Part shown: positions 45,420 to 59,500 of the stretch, piece after piece | Numbering within the stretch: position 1 is the stretch's first letter | Layout: each line of letters begins with the position of its first letter | Source: Claviceps africana | Lineage: Eukaryota > Ascomycota > Sordariomycetes > Hypocreales > Clavicipitaceae | Reading direction: 5' to 3' | NCBI GenBank assembly: GCA_018360145.1 | Contig: SRPY01000014.1 | Coordinates: forward strand, 1 to 64,000 | DNA length: 64,000 nucleotides | Notes under the pieces: model-generated | Seen by the model: only the letters and a program-made list of their open reading frames with translations | What the model was told of the DNA's origin: nothing | The model's database searches: none | Position numbers and translations under genes: made by a program

Positions 45420-45985
45420 TTTCGAGGAATTACGCAGGAAAAGGTTGAGAATAAAAGAAAATTGAAAATTCTGAACCGATTATTGCGTTTAAAAGTAGAA
45501 ACACTAATGCCAAGAGAACTTCTCTTGGCACTTGTGCTATTTTAACTGGCTTACGGAGAAACAACATGTGCACATGGTACAGTACCGATACCTAAGTGGT
45601 TTTCTTGGTCAAACGGCCAACCTTGGCTCTCCCCCCCCCCTCTCGATCCCTCCCTCTGTCAAAAAGCAAGACGTGGCATTTAGTACTCCGCTTCGGAGCT
45701 TCCGATATGGCAGACCAATCCCAGCCGGACATTTGGAATTCTCTCTCGGAATCTGTCATGCCTTGCTAGAGTCTATCTGATTGTTTGTCTTCACTCCCGC
45801 TTTTGAGATACTAGCTGATGTCTGCTGCATCCAAAGACGCTGATACATGCTCCAGAAAGTGCTGCTGCCAGCTTGCCTCCGTGTATGATGTCGCTATGAG
45901 GTGGGAAGGTGTTGCCCGGGGAGCATAGGTGGAGTGAGCCCCACGCTCACATAGGATCACATACGCAGTCAGACTATAGTAGGAC
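45420..45985. other. Spacer up to the composition boundary
   Basis: Normal-composition sequence upstream of the amidohydrolase-like gene, containing a C run (45,630-45,640). No gene is seen. It ends in GC-normal sequence (ACGCTCACATAGG... at about 45,940) immediately before the AT-rich block. Confidence 0.6.
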
Positions 45986-48651
45986 CGCTTATATAGTAGG
46001 GTTTATTCCTTTATTTTCTATATATAAAACGTATAGCTATTTCCCTTTATACCTATTTTCTTAGCTAGCTTAAATTATTATTTATTTTATCTAAATATAA
46101 GCTCTATAAAGCGTTTATTTATATAAAAGTTATAAGCTTAAAAGGAAGTTATTAAATAAAACTCTTTATAACTTTTATTATATAATATTATAAACACTTA
46201 TATTATTAAATATATATATTTAAAGCTTTTATTATTATTAAATTTATATATTTAATGCTTACTCTCTTTTTTTAACTAATCTTTATAACCTTTATTAAAG
46301 TCTTCTTTATTATTATAAGCTTTAATACTATTAAAACCTTTAAAGTTACTATTATACTTAGCTTTAAAGTATAATAAAATAAATAGTTTTAAGCGCTTAA
46401 ATATATAGTAAATAGCTAAATAATTTAAAAAATAATTAATTTTAAGCTTCTTAATAAAGACTTAAATATCTTAATTAAAATAAAGTATTCTATATTTAAA
46501 GAATATATTTAGTAAATTAAAGAGAAATCTATACTTAATTAACTTTACTTAATTTAAAATACCTATATTTTATTAAATAAAAGGGTTAATAATTATAAAG
46601 GTAACTATAAAAAGAAATGTAAATATAAATAAGTTATTTAATTTTAAATCTCTATATTTATTAATATATTTATTTATTTAAATACTATTAATACCTTAAA
46701 AAAAGAGATTAGTTTTATAATAATCCCTCTTTATAAGCTTATTAAATACCTTAAAGACTATTTATTACTTAAAAATATAATCTTTTAAAAATAAGTCTTT
46801 ATATACTATATAGCTATATTTTAAAAAGCTTAATATATTAATATTAAAGTAGAAAACTAAATAGTAAGCTAAAATAAGGTTTATTTTAAAGCTTAGCTTT
46901 ATAATATTTAAAAGATAAAAAGAGTAATTACTATTTATAATTTTATTAAAGTAGTTAAAAAGTACTATATAGTTAGTTAGTTATAAGTAAAGCTTATTAA
47001 ATTTACTAAGTATTATAATAGTTATTTTAAAGATATTATATTATATAAAATAGCTAATAAATTCTTAAAGTATTATAAGTTTAATAAAAACTAAAGCTCT
47101 TTTAAAAAAGGTATATATATTACTTTTAAAAAATACTTTAATAACCTTAAAAGCAGTAAAAAAGATAAGCTAAAGTATATTAAATATCCTTATAAAAGAT
47201 TTAGTAGTAAATATATATAGTAGCTAAAGAAATATTGCTTTCTATATTATATAATTATAGGTAAGAATATTAGCTTAAATAAGCCACTTAAAAAGAGAGA
47301 ATATAAATAAATATATATATACTATAAAAGCTTTAATTAGAAAAAGCTATACTTTATTATTAAAAAGGAAGGTTAAGATATAAATAAACCCTTAATATTA
47401 TTTAAAGGAAATTATTTTAAAAGTATTTTTATAATAATTCTTAACTTAATTAAGCTAGCTAATATAAAGAATATATTTAAAGTAGTCTTTACTATACTTA
47501 AAAGAGAGAAATATATACTCTTTAAAAGTATACTTTTTAATAATTATAGTATAATATATATAGTTAATAATATTAGTCTTTTTAAGCTTAAAACCTTTAA
47601 AGCTATTAATAATAACTATTTTAAAGTAAGTATAACCTCTTTTTAAATTATTAAAAGAGGTATTTATATACTTAAAAACGTTTTAAATAGTAAAAATAAT
47701 ACTTAAACTAAAGACTTTATACTTTATAATATTATTATAGTAAAGGGTTTTTATATAAATATTATATTAAAGAGTTACTTAATTAAAAAGAATATTTAAT
47801 ATTATAGTACTAATAGCTTACTATACTTTAAAATATTTAAAAAAAGCGTAGTTTTTATAAAGTTAGTTAAAAAGTTTAATATTATTTTCTTTAAATATAA
47901 GCCCCTTTTTAACTATTTAAAAAAACCTATAAAAATAACTATAGACCTCTTAATTATAGTATATTCTATAATTTAATTAAATAATATATATAAATTAAGC
48001 TTAAAGCGTTAAAGACTTAGTAAAGACCTAAGCCTATTATATATTAATAAAGAAGAACTTTAGTATTTATAATTTAGCTACCTTAGTATAAATACATTTA
48101 ATAAGCTTATAATAAATATAAAAGAAGTGTATATATAGGGAATAGTGTAGAAGGACTATAAAACCTATACTTTTATATATATAAAGAAAGTTATTTTAAA
48201 AAGACTATTAAAAAGGTAATTATTAAGACTTTTTTAGTAAGTTTACTAAGACCTTTAAGACTATTTAAAGAGCTTTAATAGTATAAAGTAGCTATTTATA
48301 TTTAAATATAAATATAGTAAAATAATATAAATATATATACTTTTAAGTAAATCCTTTATAACTATATTTAATATATTAGTTTACTTTAAATAGTAGGTAT
48401 TATATTAATTTAAACTATTAATTATAAAATTATAATAAAATAATAAAAGAGCTATTATTTTAAAGTAAAGTAATATAGTATTTAAAGTATAGGTACACTC
48501 TAAAGGTATAGAATTAAAATGTATACTACTATATATATATAAGCTAAATAGTAATATTAAGAGAGTAAATTAAATAATTATAGTAAAGTTAATTATAATG
48601 CTTATAAATATATAGCTTCTATTAAACCTATAGTTAAAAAGTATATAGGTT

Positions 48652-48656
48652 ACTGC
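48652..48656. repeat. Target-site duplication, left (ACTGC)
   Basis: Five-base direct repeat of ACTGC at 48,899-48,903, immediately outside the TG and CA termini of the 242-base insertion. Confidence 0.85.
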
Positions 48657-48898
48657 TGTTATAGTCTAGCCCGATTGGGCCATCGCGAGTGTCAGGCGCA
48701 GACATAGTGGGGTTAGCACATCCTTTGCTAGCTGCGTGCCAGCTGCACTAGTAAGTAGCTAGGACAAAAGGATACGTATTAATCAGAGTTGCGGGTCTCT
48801 GGTCAATTGACACTTATATTGCCGGTCGTACGCAGGGCTTGGCAACCGCCGCCAGCTGCAGGCTAAGCTAGGCTAGGTCAAAGACCTAGCCCATCACA
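48657..48898. mobile_element. GC-normal 242-base insertion, probable solo LTR
   Basis: The segment begins TGTTATAG and ends CATCACA (TG...CA) and is flanked directly on both sides by ACTGC (48,652-48,656 and 48,899-48,903). It is GC-normal while everything around it is TpA-rich. Removing it and one ACTGC joins the copia integrase frame (VTA then YLYN), so it is an insertion into that element. It has no coding capacity. Size, termini and 5-base duplication fit a solo LTR. Its strand is not determined. Confidence 0.85.
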
Positions 48899-48903
48899 AC
48901 TGC
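48899..48903. repeat. Target-site duplication, right (ACTGC)
   Basis: Right-hand copy matching 48,652-48,656. It continues into the copia integrase remains. Confidence 0.85.
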
Positions 48904-51899
48904 CTACCTATATAATATTAGTTTAATTTAGTAATTACAGTGGAAATTACCTATTAAAGTCTTTAAGATCTAATTCTATAATAACACTTATCTTTTAATT
49001 AAAGAGTATATAGCTAAGCTAAAGTTAGATTAAAGTAGTTTATATACTTATAGCTACTATATATATTTAATATTTTAAAACTATAAAGTAAATTATAATA
49101 AATAGTATCATAAAATAAATCCTAAGGGCTATATTAAATATTTAATAAGCTATATAGCTTTAAATATTTATTAAATATAGATTTTAGCTTTAAAAAAGGT
49201 AATAACTATAAAGAATATAACCTTTAATAAAAAAATATTCTATAATATAAGTAAAGAAAGTATAGAGATACTACTAATTTTAAACCTTAAAGTGCTTTTT
49301 AGTAAGCTATAGTTAAATATTAAATTTAATAAAGAGATTAACTTTATAAGGTTAATACTATAAAGATTACTATAAATAAAAAATTCTTTATTAATAAGTT
49401 TAAACTTAAAGGTAAATATACCTTTAAGCCTTTAAATAAAAAAACTTAAGTATTTATTAATTAATAAGCTAAGTAGTAATTCTCTTTAGCTACTAATATA
49501 AAGCTTTAGACTTTAAACTCCTTAAATATCTTTAAACTCTATAGGTAAGTAGCTTTTATAGTAAAAAGAAGCTTATATAAGTTTATATAATATAAATAAA
49601 AAGCTTAGTTAAAAAACCTTAAAATAATAAACTTTAAGCAATAAAAACGTTTCTACTATTAGTAAAGCTAATGCTAATAAAATAATAATAGGTAATAAAA
49701 ATATACCTATTAATAAAGGTAAAATAATAAAGTAAATATATAATAGTAGTAAAGCTTAAAAAAAACCTTTTAAATAGTTTATATATTAATAATTAGCTTC
49801 TTTAGTCTTTAATAAATTAGCTATTTAAATAAATAACTTACTTAAAGTAAAATAATAAAAAAAAGTATATAAAATATATAAGCTTTATATTAAAGCTTTT
49901 AAATTAAAAAATAATAAAAGAAAGGGTGTATTTAAAATTAAAAAGCTTTATATAAATACTGCCTTAACTACTATTTAAATAATTATCTTTAGAATTTAAG
50001 GTCTTTAATATAGCTTAATTAATTAGATTTTAAAGACTAGAATATATAGAGTATTAAAACTATATTTACTATAATTAATATTTAATATAATAACTTAAGT
50101 AAAGCTTACTTTAAAGAAAATATAAAAAACTGTAATATCTATTAATTAAAGCTTATTAAGCCTTTTAAAATATATTAAAAGGCTATAAGTTACCTACTAT
50201 ATAATAAATAAATTAAAGTAATAAATAAAAAAATTATAAAGCTTAAAGAAAGAGGTATATAGAAGTAAATAAAGTAATTAAAAGCAAGGTCTAAGCTATT
50301 ACCTTTAAAGTAGGTTTTTATATATAAATTTAATAAAAAGGGGGTATTTAAAAGATATAAAGCCTAAATTTATATATAAAGAGATCTATAAAAAAAGGTA
50401 ATAATTAAATAAACCTATATTATAACGCTTATAGTATATATATTTTATATATTAATAGCTTTAGTTATAAAATTTAACTTAAAGATATAGTAGTATAATA
50501 TATAAAATATATTTTTATATATAAAGTATAGAGTAAATATAATACTAATAATATATAAGCTATTTAATAGATTTAAAGTCTTAAATAAATATATTAAGTT
50601 ATTAAAAGCACTTTATAGACTAAAAGACTTACTATAGCTTTAATTTAAAGAACTAAGTAGTAAACTTAAAGGATTAAGGCTTATATTTAGCTTAAAAGAG
50701 CTTTACTTATTTTATTTAAATATATAAAACATTTTCTTTATGTTTTTTATAGATAATATTATTATAGCATTTTATAAAAATTAAGCAGTAAAAGCATTAA
50801 AAGTAGTAAAAGGTTTAAAAAGTATTTATAAGTTAGTAAAGAACTAGAATATACACTTCTTTTTAAGCATTTAAGTGATTTATAACTAAATAAATTAATA
50901 AATATTCCTAAGCTATAAAATATATATTAATAAAATTAGTAAAAAATTTAACTAAATAAAGAAAGTAACTTTCCTTACTATACTAATTTTAGCAATTAAG
51001 TACTAAAAGCATAAAAACTAAGCTAAGAAGTAAGGAATAAAGAGCTTTTAAAAGAAAATTAACTTAATTCTATATATAGCAATAATAATTTACTTAAATA
51101 TAGTATTTATAGCCTTAAAGCTATTATAATTCTTAATAAACCTAAGCTTAAAGCACTATAAAGCTATAAACTAAGTAATTAAATATTTAATTCTTATAAA
51201 GCACCTTACTTTAAGCTTTAAAGGGGTAGGAGAAATATATATAATTTAAATTATAAGCAACGCTTTTTTTATTAATAATAAAGCTATATAGTATTCTTTA
51301 TAAGGATTTTTAATTATACTTTTTAATAGTTTAATATTATAAAAGGCAATAAAGTAGAGAACTATAACAATATTTATAACTAAAGTAAAGCTACTCTTTT
51401 TATAATAAGCTATATATAAAACTATTAGTCTTTAGCGTTTATTTTATAATATTTAATTTAATATATATAAAGACTAAATAATTTATTGTAATAATTAGTA
51501 AACTATTTACTTTATACTCTATAAAAGTAAGCGAATTAACACTTATTTACGCTATATTAATATATATAATATATAGCTTAAGTAGGAATTTAAGTATAGT
51601 ATCTTTAAAGTTAAATATCTATTAATAGTAGATATATTTACTAATAGATTTATAAAAGTATTTAATTATTAGTAATTTAAACACTTTTATAGAATGTTTA
51701 AATTAATTAATTTACGCTTTTATTAATTAAATTTAAAGCGCTTAAAAAATAAATTATATATATTATAAAGTATAAAATTAAAAAAGAGGGGGCATTAAAT
51801 ATATTACCTTAAAAATTTATATAAAAGCCCTCCCTTTAGTTATTAAAAGCGTAGCTAAAGTAAATATAAATAGGGAAATAAGTAAAATAAAACATCCTA

Positions 51900-52960
51900 A
51901 TGCCTTTTATATAGAGAGGTTTAATTAAAGCTATCTTTTATAACCTCCTTAATTTAAGCTATTACTATAGTAATTTAGGCCTTACTTCTAGCTATTAAAG
52001 AGCCTTTAATAGTACCTTTAGCCCCTTTTTAGACTATATAAATAAAGTTTAGCTCCTTTAATAATTTAAAGTGTAGTTATAGTGCCTTTTAATATTGCTT
52101 ATATATTTAAAGGGTAGAAAGCATTAGTAAAAGAAATAAATTAAAGAAATAAAAAAAGCTATACTTATTTTCTCCTTACTTTAATCTAAGGCTTTTATTA
52201 ACTTTATAATAAAGGGGACTAATAAAGTATATAGATCTTTATAATAGTAATTACTAAATCTATAAAAAAAGTATCTTTAAGTTTAATTAATAATATTAAA
52301 GTAAAGCCTATAATTACCTTTCTTAATAACTATAATATATATATATTTATTATAGAAAATGCTTTAATACTTAAAATGCTTTATAGGTATTACTAACTAA
52401 GAAAGGAGGTTAATATATAAAAGGAGGTATAAGTATTAAATTTATTTATAGCTTACTTTTATTTTAATAGTTTAGTAGAAGTTTTACTTCTTTTAACTTT
52501 AAAGGCTAAAAGTGCTTTTCTTTTTATACCCTTTATTAAAGGCTTTAAATATAAAGTAGTCTTTAAAGGATTAAAGCCTTTAAAAATAATAACTATAGTA
52601 TTATTAAGCGCTTCTCTTTACTTTATATAAGGCGTTAGCTATAAAAAGGTATAGGGGAACTAAAAGGGGAATATATACTATATATCCCTTTAAAAGATAA
52701 GTTAATAGATATATTACTAGCTAAAATAATAGAGGTCTTTTAAATTAAAGATATTTACTATATATTTACTAATTTAATTAACTATAAGCGTAAATTAATT
52801 ATATTATAAAAAGAAAATAGTTAAAATCTATAATTTAGCTATAAAAAGCAGTGCTTAAAGAGAAGAAAAAAGAAGGAATTAAAGAGTAGTATAAAGGTCT
52901 ATAGAAATCTTATAAAGCGTGTTACTTTATAGATTCTAACCTTACTTTAACTTTACTTTT
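51900..52960. other. AT-rich remnant, unassigned
   Basis: TpA-rich DNA between the copia element and the outer gypsy LTR. No reverse transcriptase, integrase or transposase motif is visible in either orientation. It could hold the copia 3' LTR, another eroded element or former single-copy DNA. Confidence 0.5.
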
Positions 52961-53187
52961 TGTAATGGATTCGAGCTGGTGGCTCGGATCCTTATTAGGG
53001 GCTTATTGCAATCTTATTGCATTCCATAAAGCGTAACTATAGAGGCACACTTAGGGCACGCTAGAGGCATATAAAATATATAAGCTAGCGAGGAGGCTCC
53101 TTTTAAGAGTCTTCTCTCTCTTCTCTATAGTTAATAATAAATCTATTAACGCTAAATTGTAGAAGCTATTTAGGCTAGTCTATAATA
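52961..53187 (+). repeat. 5' LTR of the outer gypsy element
   Basis: 227 bases beginning TGTAATGGATTCGAG; the end is TATAATA where the best-preserved copy has TATAACA. It contains a TATA-like stretch (CATATAAAATATATAAG) and a GGAGGCTCC...GGAGTC hairpin-like segment. It is less mutated than the inner LTRs over its first 60 bases. Confidence 0.88.
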
Positions 53188-56100
53188 ATTATTAACTATT
53201 ATAATAATAATAATATAGATATAATAAACCTTAATAGTAATAACTAAATAAGTTAACTAAATAATATATAGGAATTATAATTCCTTTAAAATAAAATAGT
53301 GTAGTAGAAGGTATAGCTTATTAAGCTTTACTATTAAGTATTAATAATAAAAGCGGCTAGCCTTAATATAACCTTAGTAACTACTATAGTAGTAATAACT
53401 ACACCTTACTATAAGAAACTTAAATATAAGCTATTACCTATAGAAACGCGATATAATAGTAATAAGGCCGCTTACTAAGCTTAATAAAGCCTTATAGCTT
53501 ATAAGTTAGAGGTAAACTCTAACTTTATTAAAAGTAATTATAATAAGTAGTTCTTTATTTATTAAAACCTAGGGTTTAAGGTTTAAACCTATATAGCACC
53601 CTTCTTTAAATTAGGATATATATTTATATATATACTAAGCTGCTTTTTAATATACCTTAATAGAATATATATAGACCTTTATAAAGAAAAGCACGCTATT
53701 TTTAAGCTTAATTAGCTTAAGCAGTGTATAAATAAATAATTTATAGACTTCTATATTTATTTTAAGTAGAAGCTAGTTTTAGTAGGAGGTATTAATTAAG
53801 TAAATACTATAAAACTTATAAAGCTTTATATAGCTTTAAATAAGTATATATATAATTACTATATTAGCTATAATATACCTTATAATAATTACTATAAGGC
53901 TATAAAGCGCTACTAAAGTATTGCCTTTAATATTAACTCTTATTATTTAAAGAAATATATTAAAGCTTGCTAATTAAGTTATAAATTCTATAATATAAAG
54001 GGCAATATAGCTATAATTAAGGTTAATAGTGCTAGCTTTATAATGCCCCTCTATAACTAATACACCTTATAATATACTTTCTCTTAAAGTAAAACTAATA
54101 ATAAGGAGAAACTAACCTATATTATATAGGTTTTTAAAATAGTTATTAATAAACGCTATAAAGAGGGTTAATATTTACACTATAGAGTTATAGACTACTA
54201 AATTAAAGAATACTAGCTTTATTTAGTATATTTACCTCTACTACCTATAGGTATATATACCTATAAAATCTTTAATAAAAAGCTTATTAATAATAAATTA
54301 AGTGCTAACTTAAAAAAAGATAGCCCTACTACTTAAGTCTTAGTAGTAAGGATATTAGTAGTAAATATACCTACTTTAGCTATTAGCCTATATATTTAAA
54401 TACTATATATAAAGCAATAGAAGACTATATAAAGAAACTACCCTTTCTTTTACCCTTCCTTTATAATAGGTCTTTATTTATTACTATATAGGTAAATAGT
54501 AAATATAATAGCTTTACTACTATAAGTAAAAAGCTAATATAATAGCTATATTTATAGCGCTTTTATTTATTATAACTATAATTGCTAGTTATAGCTATAA
54601 CGCTAAACAATTTTCTACATTTATTTACTTTATATATATATATTACCTAACTTATTTACTTTATAGTAAATATTAATAGCTAAATATTTTCTATTATAGT
54701 TTATATTATTTTTAGACTATTCTATAACTATATTTTTAGCTCTCTATAAATATTTTAAAATAATATTACACTTTACTTTACTAAAAGGTATCTTAAGGTT
54801 AGTAAGCGTTTAGAACTAATTATTTATATAGTAAAAATATATATTATTATAATACTTACTATAGCTATTTTAGAATTAGTCTACACTAGCTTAGCTTAAT
54901 ACGCTATATTATAATAAAAGCCAATATAACTTTTAATAATAAGCTTAAGAGAAATTAATAATATTTTAGTAACTACTTTAAAACCTCTTATTTTACTAGC
55001 TAATAAAATATTACAGTACTTACTACTTAACTTATATAATTTTTAGGACCTCTTTAATAAAGAATAAGCGTTCTCTTTACCCCTTTATTAAGGCATTATA
55101 AACTACTATATATATCTTTAAAGGAACCTAAATAGCTCCCTTTTAGATATTTTATAAGCGCCTTTATATAATATATTAAAGGACTAGCTACTAGAGATTT
55201 AGAAATAAATTATAGACTTAATAAATAAAGGCTAGATTTATATATTCTCTTTATTAGCTATAGCACTAATACTTTTAGTGTAGAAGGTAGGTAGTAGCTA
55301 GTGCTTTTATATTAACTATTATACCTTTAATAAAGTTATAAATTAAAACCATTACCTACTTCTATTAATAAAGGAGACTTTATATTTTTTTATAGAAGCT
55401 TAGTGGTTTATTAAGTTAAATATATACGCTGCCTTTTACTAGCTATAAGTAGCTTAAAGTAATAAATATTTAACTACCTTTTATATATAATTTAGTCTCT
55501 TTAAATAGCTAGTATACCTATTTAATTTAGTAAGGGCTTTAGCTACGTTTTAATATTATATTAATAGTATATTAAAAGACGCCCTTAAAGATTATATTAC
55601 TATATACCTTAATAATATCTTAGTCTACTTTAATAGTATATAAAAGAACTATATTAAGTATATATAGAAGGTTTTTACTTACCTTTAATAGATAGGCCTT
55701 TACTTAAATATTAATAAGTATACCTTTAGCATAAAGGAGGTAAAGTACCTAGGGTTTATTATTTAAATAAAATATATAGTACACCTAAATCTAAAGAAGG
55801 TAGCGGCTATTTATAATTAATAGCTACCTACTAAGATATATAGCGTCTATAGCTTCCTAGGTTTTATAAATTTTTATTATAAATTTATCCCTAACTTTTT
55901 AGATTTTATTAGCCCTCTTCTTATATTAATATAGAAGGGCATGCTATTTATTTAGTTAAGCAAGTATAAATAATTATTTTATTAGCTAAAGGCTGCCTTT
56001 ATTTTATACTCTATTCTTACCTAGTAGGATCCTAACTATAAGACTATAATGGAAGCTAATTTATCTAAGGAAGCGCTTAGCGGCTGCCTCTTTTAATACA

Positions 56101-56352
56101 ATAAGTTAGGTATACTACGCTTAGTTATATATTACTTAGCGCACTTATTAGCGCCTTAGAGGAACTATATAATTTATAATAAAGAGCTTTTTAATATTAT
56201 CTCCTGCCTTAAGGCGTAGTCTATAAAACTCTATAGCGTTTTATGCCTTTTTATAATTTTCACTAACTATAAAAATCTTAAATACTTCACTAGCCTACGT
56301 AAGATATCTAAGAGATAGGCACGCTAGGCGGAGACACTCTCTCTCTTTAATT

Positions 56353-56357
56353 TTTAG
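56353..56357. repeat. Target-site duplication, left (TTTAG)
   Basis: TTTAG directly before the TG of the inner 5' LTR. It is matched by TTTAG at 63,146-63,150 directly after the CA of the inner 3' LTR. The uninterrupted site in the inner element (59,750-59,754) reads TTTAA, a G-to-A change from the same word. Confidence 0.92.
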
Positions 56358-56584
56358 TGTAATGGATTCGAGCTGGTGGCTTGGATCCTTATTAGGGGCT
56401 TATTGTAATCTTATTGCATCCTATAAAGCGTAACTATAGAGGCACACTTAAGGCACGTTAAAGGTATATAAGATATATAAGCTAGCAAGGAGGCTTCTTT
56501 TAGGAGTCTTCTCTCTCTTCTTTATAGTTAATAATAAATTTATTAATGCTAAATTATAGAAGCTATTTAAGCTAGTTTATAATA
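56358..56584 (+). repeat. 5' LTR of the inner gypsy element
   Basis: 227 bases beginning TGTAATGGATTCG and ending TATAATA. It aligns without gaps to the other LTRs; the differences I checked are C/T or G/A. Confidence 0.9.
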
Positions 56585-59500
56585 ATTATTAACTATTACA
56601 GTAATAACAATATAAATACAATAAACCCTAATAGCAATAACTAAATAAGCTAACTAAGCGATATATAGGAATTATAATTCCTTTAAAATAGAATAGTGTA
56701 GTAGGAGGCGTAGCTTATTAAGCTTTACTATTAAGTATTAATAATAAAAGCAGCTAGCCTTAATATAACTTTAGTAACTATTATAATAGTAATAGCTATG
56801 CTTTACTATAAAAAACCTAAGTATAAGCTATTACCTATAGAAACGCTATATAATAATAATAAAGCTATTTACTAAGCTTAGTAAAGCCTTATAGCTTATA
56901 AGTTAAAGGCAGACTTTAACTTTATTAAAAGCAATTATAATAAATAGTTCCTTATCTATTAAAACTTAGGGTCTAAGGTCTAGACCTATATAGCACCCTT
57001 TTTTAAATTAAGATATATATTTATATATATATTAAGCCGCTTTTTAGTATACTTTAATGGAATATATATAAACCTTTATAAAGAAAAGCGCGCTATTTTT
57101 AAGCTTAATTAGCTTAAATAGTGTGTAAATAAACGATTTATAAACTTCTATATTTATTTTAAGTAAAAGCTAGTTTTAGTAAAAGGTATTAATTAAGTAA
57201 ATACTATAAAACTTATAAAGCTTTATATAGCTTTAAATAAGTGTATATATAATTACTATATTAGCTATAATATACCTTATAATAATTACTATAAAGCTAT
57301 AAAGCGCTACTAAAGCATTGCCTTTAATATTAACTTTTACTATTTAAAGGAATGTATTAAAGCTTACTAATTAGGTTATAAGTCCTATAATATAGAGGGT
57401 AATATAGCTATAATTAAGGTTAATAGTGCTAGCCTTATAATATCCCTCTATAACTAATATACCTTATAATATACTTTCTCTTAAAGTAAAACTAATAATA
57501 AAGAGAAACTAATCTATATTATATAGGTTTCTAAGATAGTTATTAATAAATGCTATAAAGAGAGTTAATGCTTATACTATAAAGTTATAGGCTATTAAAT
57601 TAAAGAATGCTAGCTCTATTTAGTATATCTACCTTTACTATTTATAAGTATATATATCTATAAAATCTTTAATAAAGAGCCTATTAATAATAAGTTAAGC
57701 GCTAATTTAGAAAAAGATAGCTTTATTACTTAAGTCTTAGCAATAGAGATATTAGTAGTAAATACACTTACTTTAGCTATTAGCCTATATATTTAAATAC
57801 TATATATAAAGTAATAGAAGACTATATAAAGGAACCACCCTTTCTCCTACCCCTCCTTTATAATAAATCTTTATTTATTACTATATAAGTAAATAGCGGA
57901 TATAATAGCTTTGCTATTATAAGTAAAAAGCTAGTATAATAGCTATATCTATAGCACTTCTATTTATTATAACTATAATTACTAGTTATAGCTATAACGC
58001 TAAATAATCTTTTACACTTATCCGCTCTATATATATATATTACCTAACTTATTTACTTTATAATAAATATTAATAGCTAAGTATTTTCTATTATAGCTTA
58101 CATTATCCTTAAACTATTCTATAACTATATTTTTAGCTCTCTATAGATATCTTAAAATAATATTATACTTTACTTTACTAAAAGGTATTTTAAAGTTAGT
58201 AAGCATTTAAAACTAGTTATCTATATAGTAGAAATATACACTATTATAATACTTACTATAGCTATTTTAAAATTAGTCTACACTAACCTAGCCTAATGTA
58301 CTATATTATAATAAAAGCTAATATAACTCTTAGCAATAAGCTTAAGAGAAATTAATAATATTTTAGTAACCGCTTTAAGACCTCCTATTTTACTAGTTAA
58401 TAAAATACTACAGTACCTATTACTTAACTTATATAATTTTTAGGACCTCTTTAATAAGAAATAAGTATTTTTCTTACCTCTTTATTAAGGTATTATAGAC
58501 TACTATATATATTTTTAAAGGAACCTAAATAGCTCCTTTTTAAAGATCTTATAAGCGCCTCTATATAATATACTAAAGGACTAGCTACTAAAGATTTAGA
58601 AATAGATTATAGACTTAATAAATAAAGGCTAAATTTATATATCCTTTTTATTAGCTATAGCGCTAATACTTTTAATATAAAAGGTAGGTAGTAGTTAGCA
58701 CTTTTATATTAACTATTATACCTTTAATAAAGTTATAGATTAAAACTATTACCTACTCCTGCTAATAAAGGAGACTTTATATTCTTTTATAGAAGCTTAG
58801 TAGTTTATTAAGTTAAATATATACGCTACCTTCTACTAACTATAAGTAGCCTAAGGTAATAAATATTTAACTACCTTTTATATATAATTTAATCTCTTTA
58901 AATAGCTAGTATACCTATTTAGTTTAGTAGGGGCTTTAGCTATATTTTAATATTATATTAATAGTGTATTAAGAGATACCTTTAGAGATTACATTACTAT
59001 ATACCTTAATAATATCTTAGTCTACTTTAATAATATATAGAAAGACTATATTAAGTATATATAAAAGGTTCTTACCTACCTTTAATAAATAGGCCTTTAT
59101 TTAAATATTAGTAAATATACCTTTAGTATAAAGGAGGTAAAGTACTTAGGGTTTATTATTTAAATAGAATATATAGTACGCCTAAATTTAAAGAAAGTAG
59201 CGGCTATTTATAATTAATAGCTGCTTATTAAGATATATAGCGTCTATAGCTTCCTAGGTTTTATAAATTTCTATTATAAATTTATCCCTAACTTCTTAGA
59301 TCTTATTAGCCCTCTTTTTATATTAATATAAAAGGGCACACTATTTATTTAATTAAATAAGTGTAAGTAATTATTTTATTAGCTAAAGGCTGCCTTTATT
59401 TTATACTTTATTCTTACTTAGTAGAATCCTAATTATAAAACTATAGTAAAAGCTAACTTATTTAAGGAGGCGCTTAGTAGCTACCTCTCTTAATATAATA

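Larger units (their letters stand above)
46000..51900 (+). mobile_element. Degenerate Ty1/copia LTR retrotransposon
   Basis: Plus-strand remains in copia order. A protease-like region reads NNISLFKLKTFKAI...ILKNVLN at about 47.5-47.7 kb. Integrase remains run from about 48.0 kb, with VHSKGIELK at about 48.49-48.52 kb just before the insertion, and resume after 48,903. Reverse transcriptase reads TYKFNKKGVFKRYKA near 50.34 kb, KLLKALYRLKD near 50.6 kb, and FFIDNIIIAF at about 50.74-50.77 kb, where copia has YVDD. An RNase H segment with YCNN-QT lies near 51.48-51.51 kb. Protease-integrase-RT order identifies copia rather than gypsy. A purine run (AAAAAAGAGGGGG at about 51,780) may be the polypurine tract before a 3' LTR. 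Element ends and LTRs could not be fixed. All frames are broken. Confidence 0.8.
52961..56357 (+). mobile_element. Outer Ty3/gypsy element, left part (5' LTR, gag, protease/RT/RNase H)
   Basis: The 5' LTR is 52,961-53,187. It is followed by 3,170 bases that match the inner copy base-for-base apart from transitions: gag with a degenerate zinc knuckle (about 54,161-54,214), RT with YLNNILVYF (about 55,604-55,630; ancestral YLDD), the IGLYLNI...TFSIKEVKYLGFII segment, and RNase H (NYIIYNKELFNIISCLKA, then FTNYKNLKYFTSL near 56.2-56.3 kb). The element is broken at 56,357 by insertion of a second copy and resumes at 63,151. All open frames are interrupted. Confidence 0.88.
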
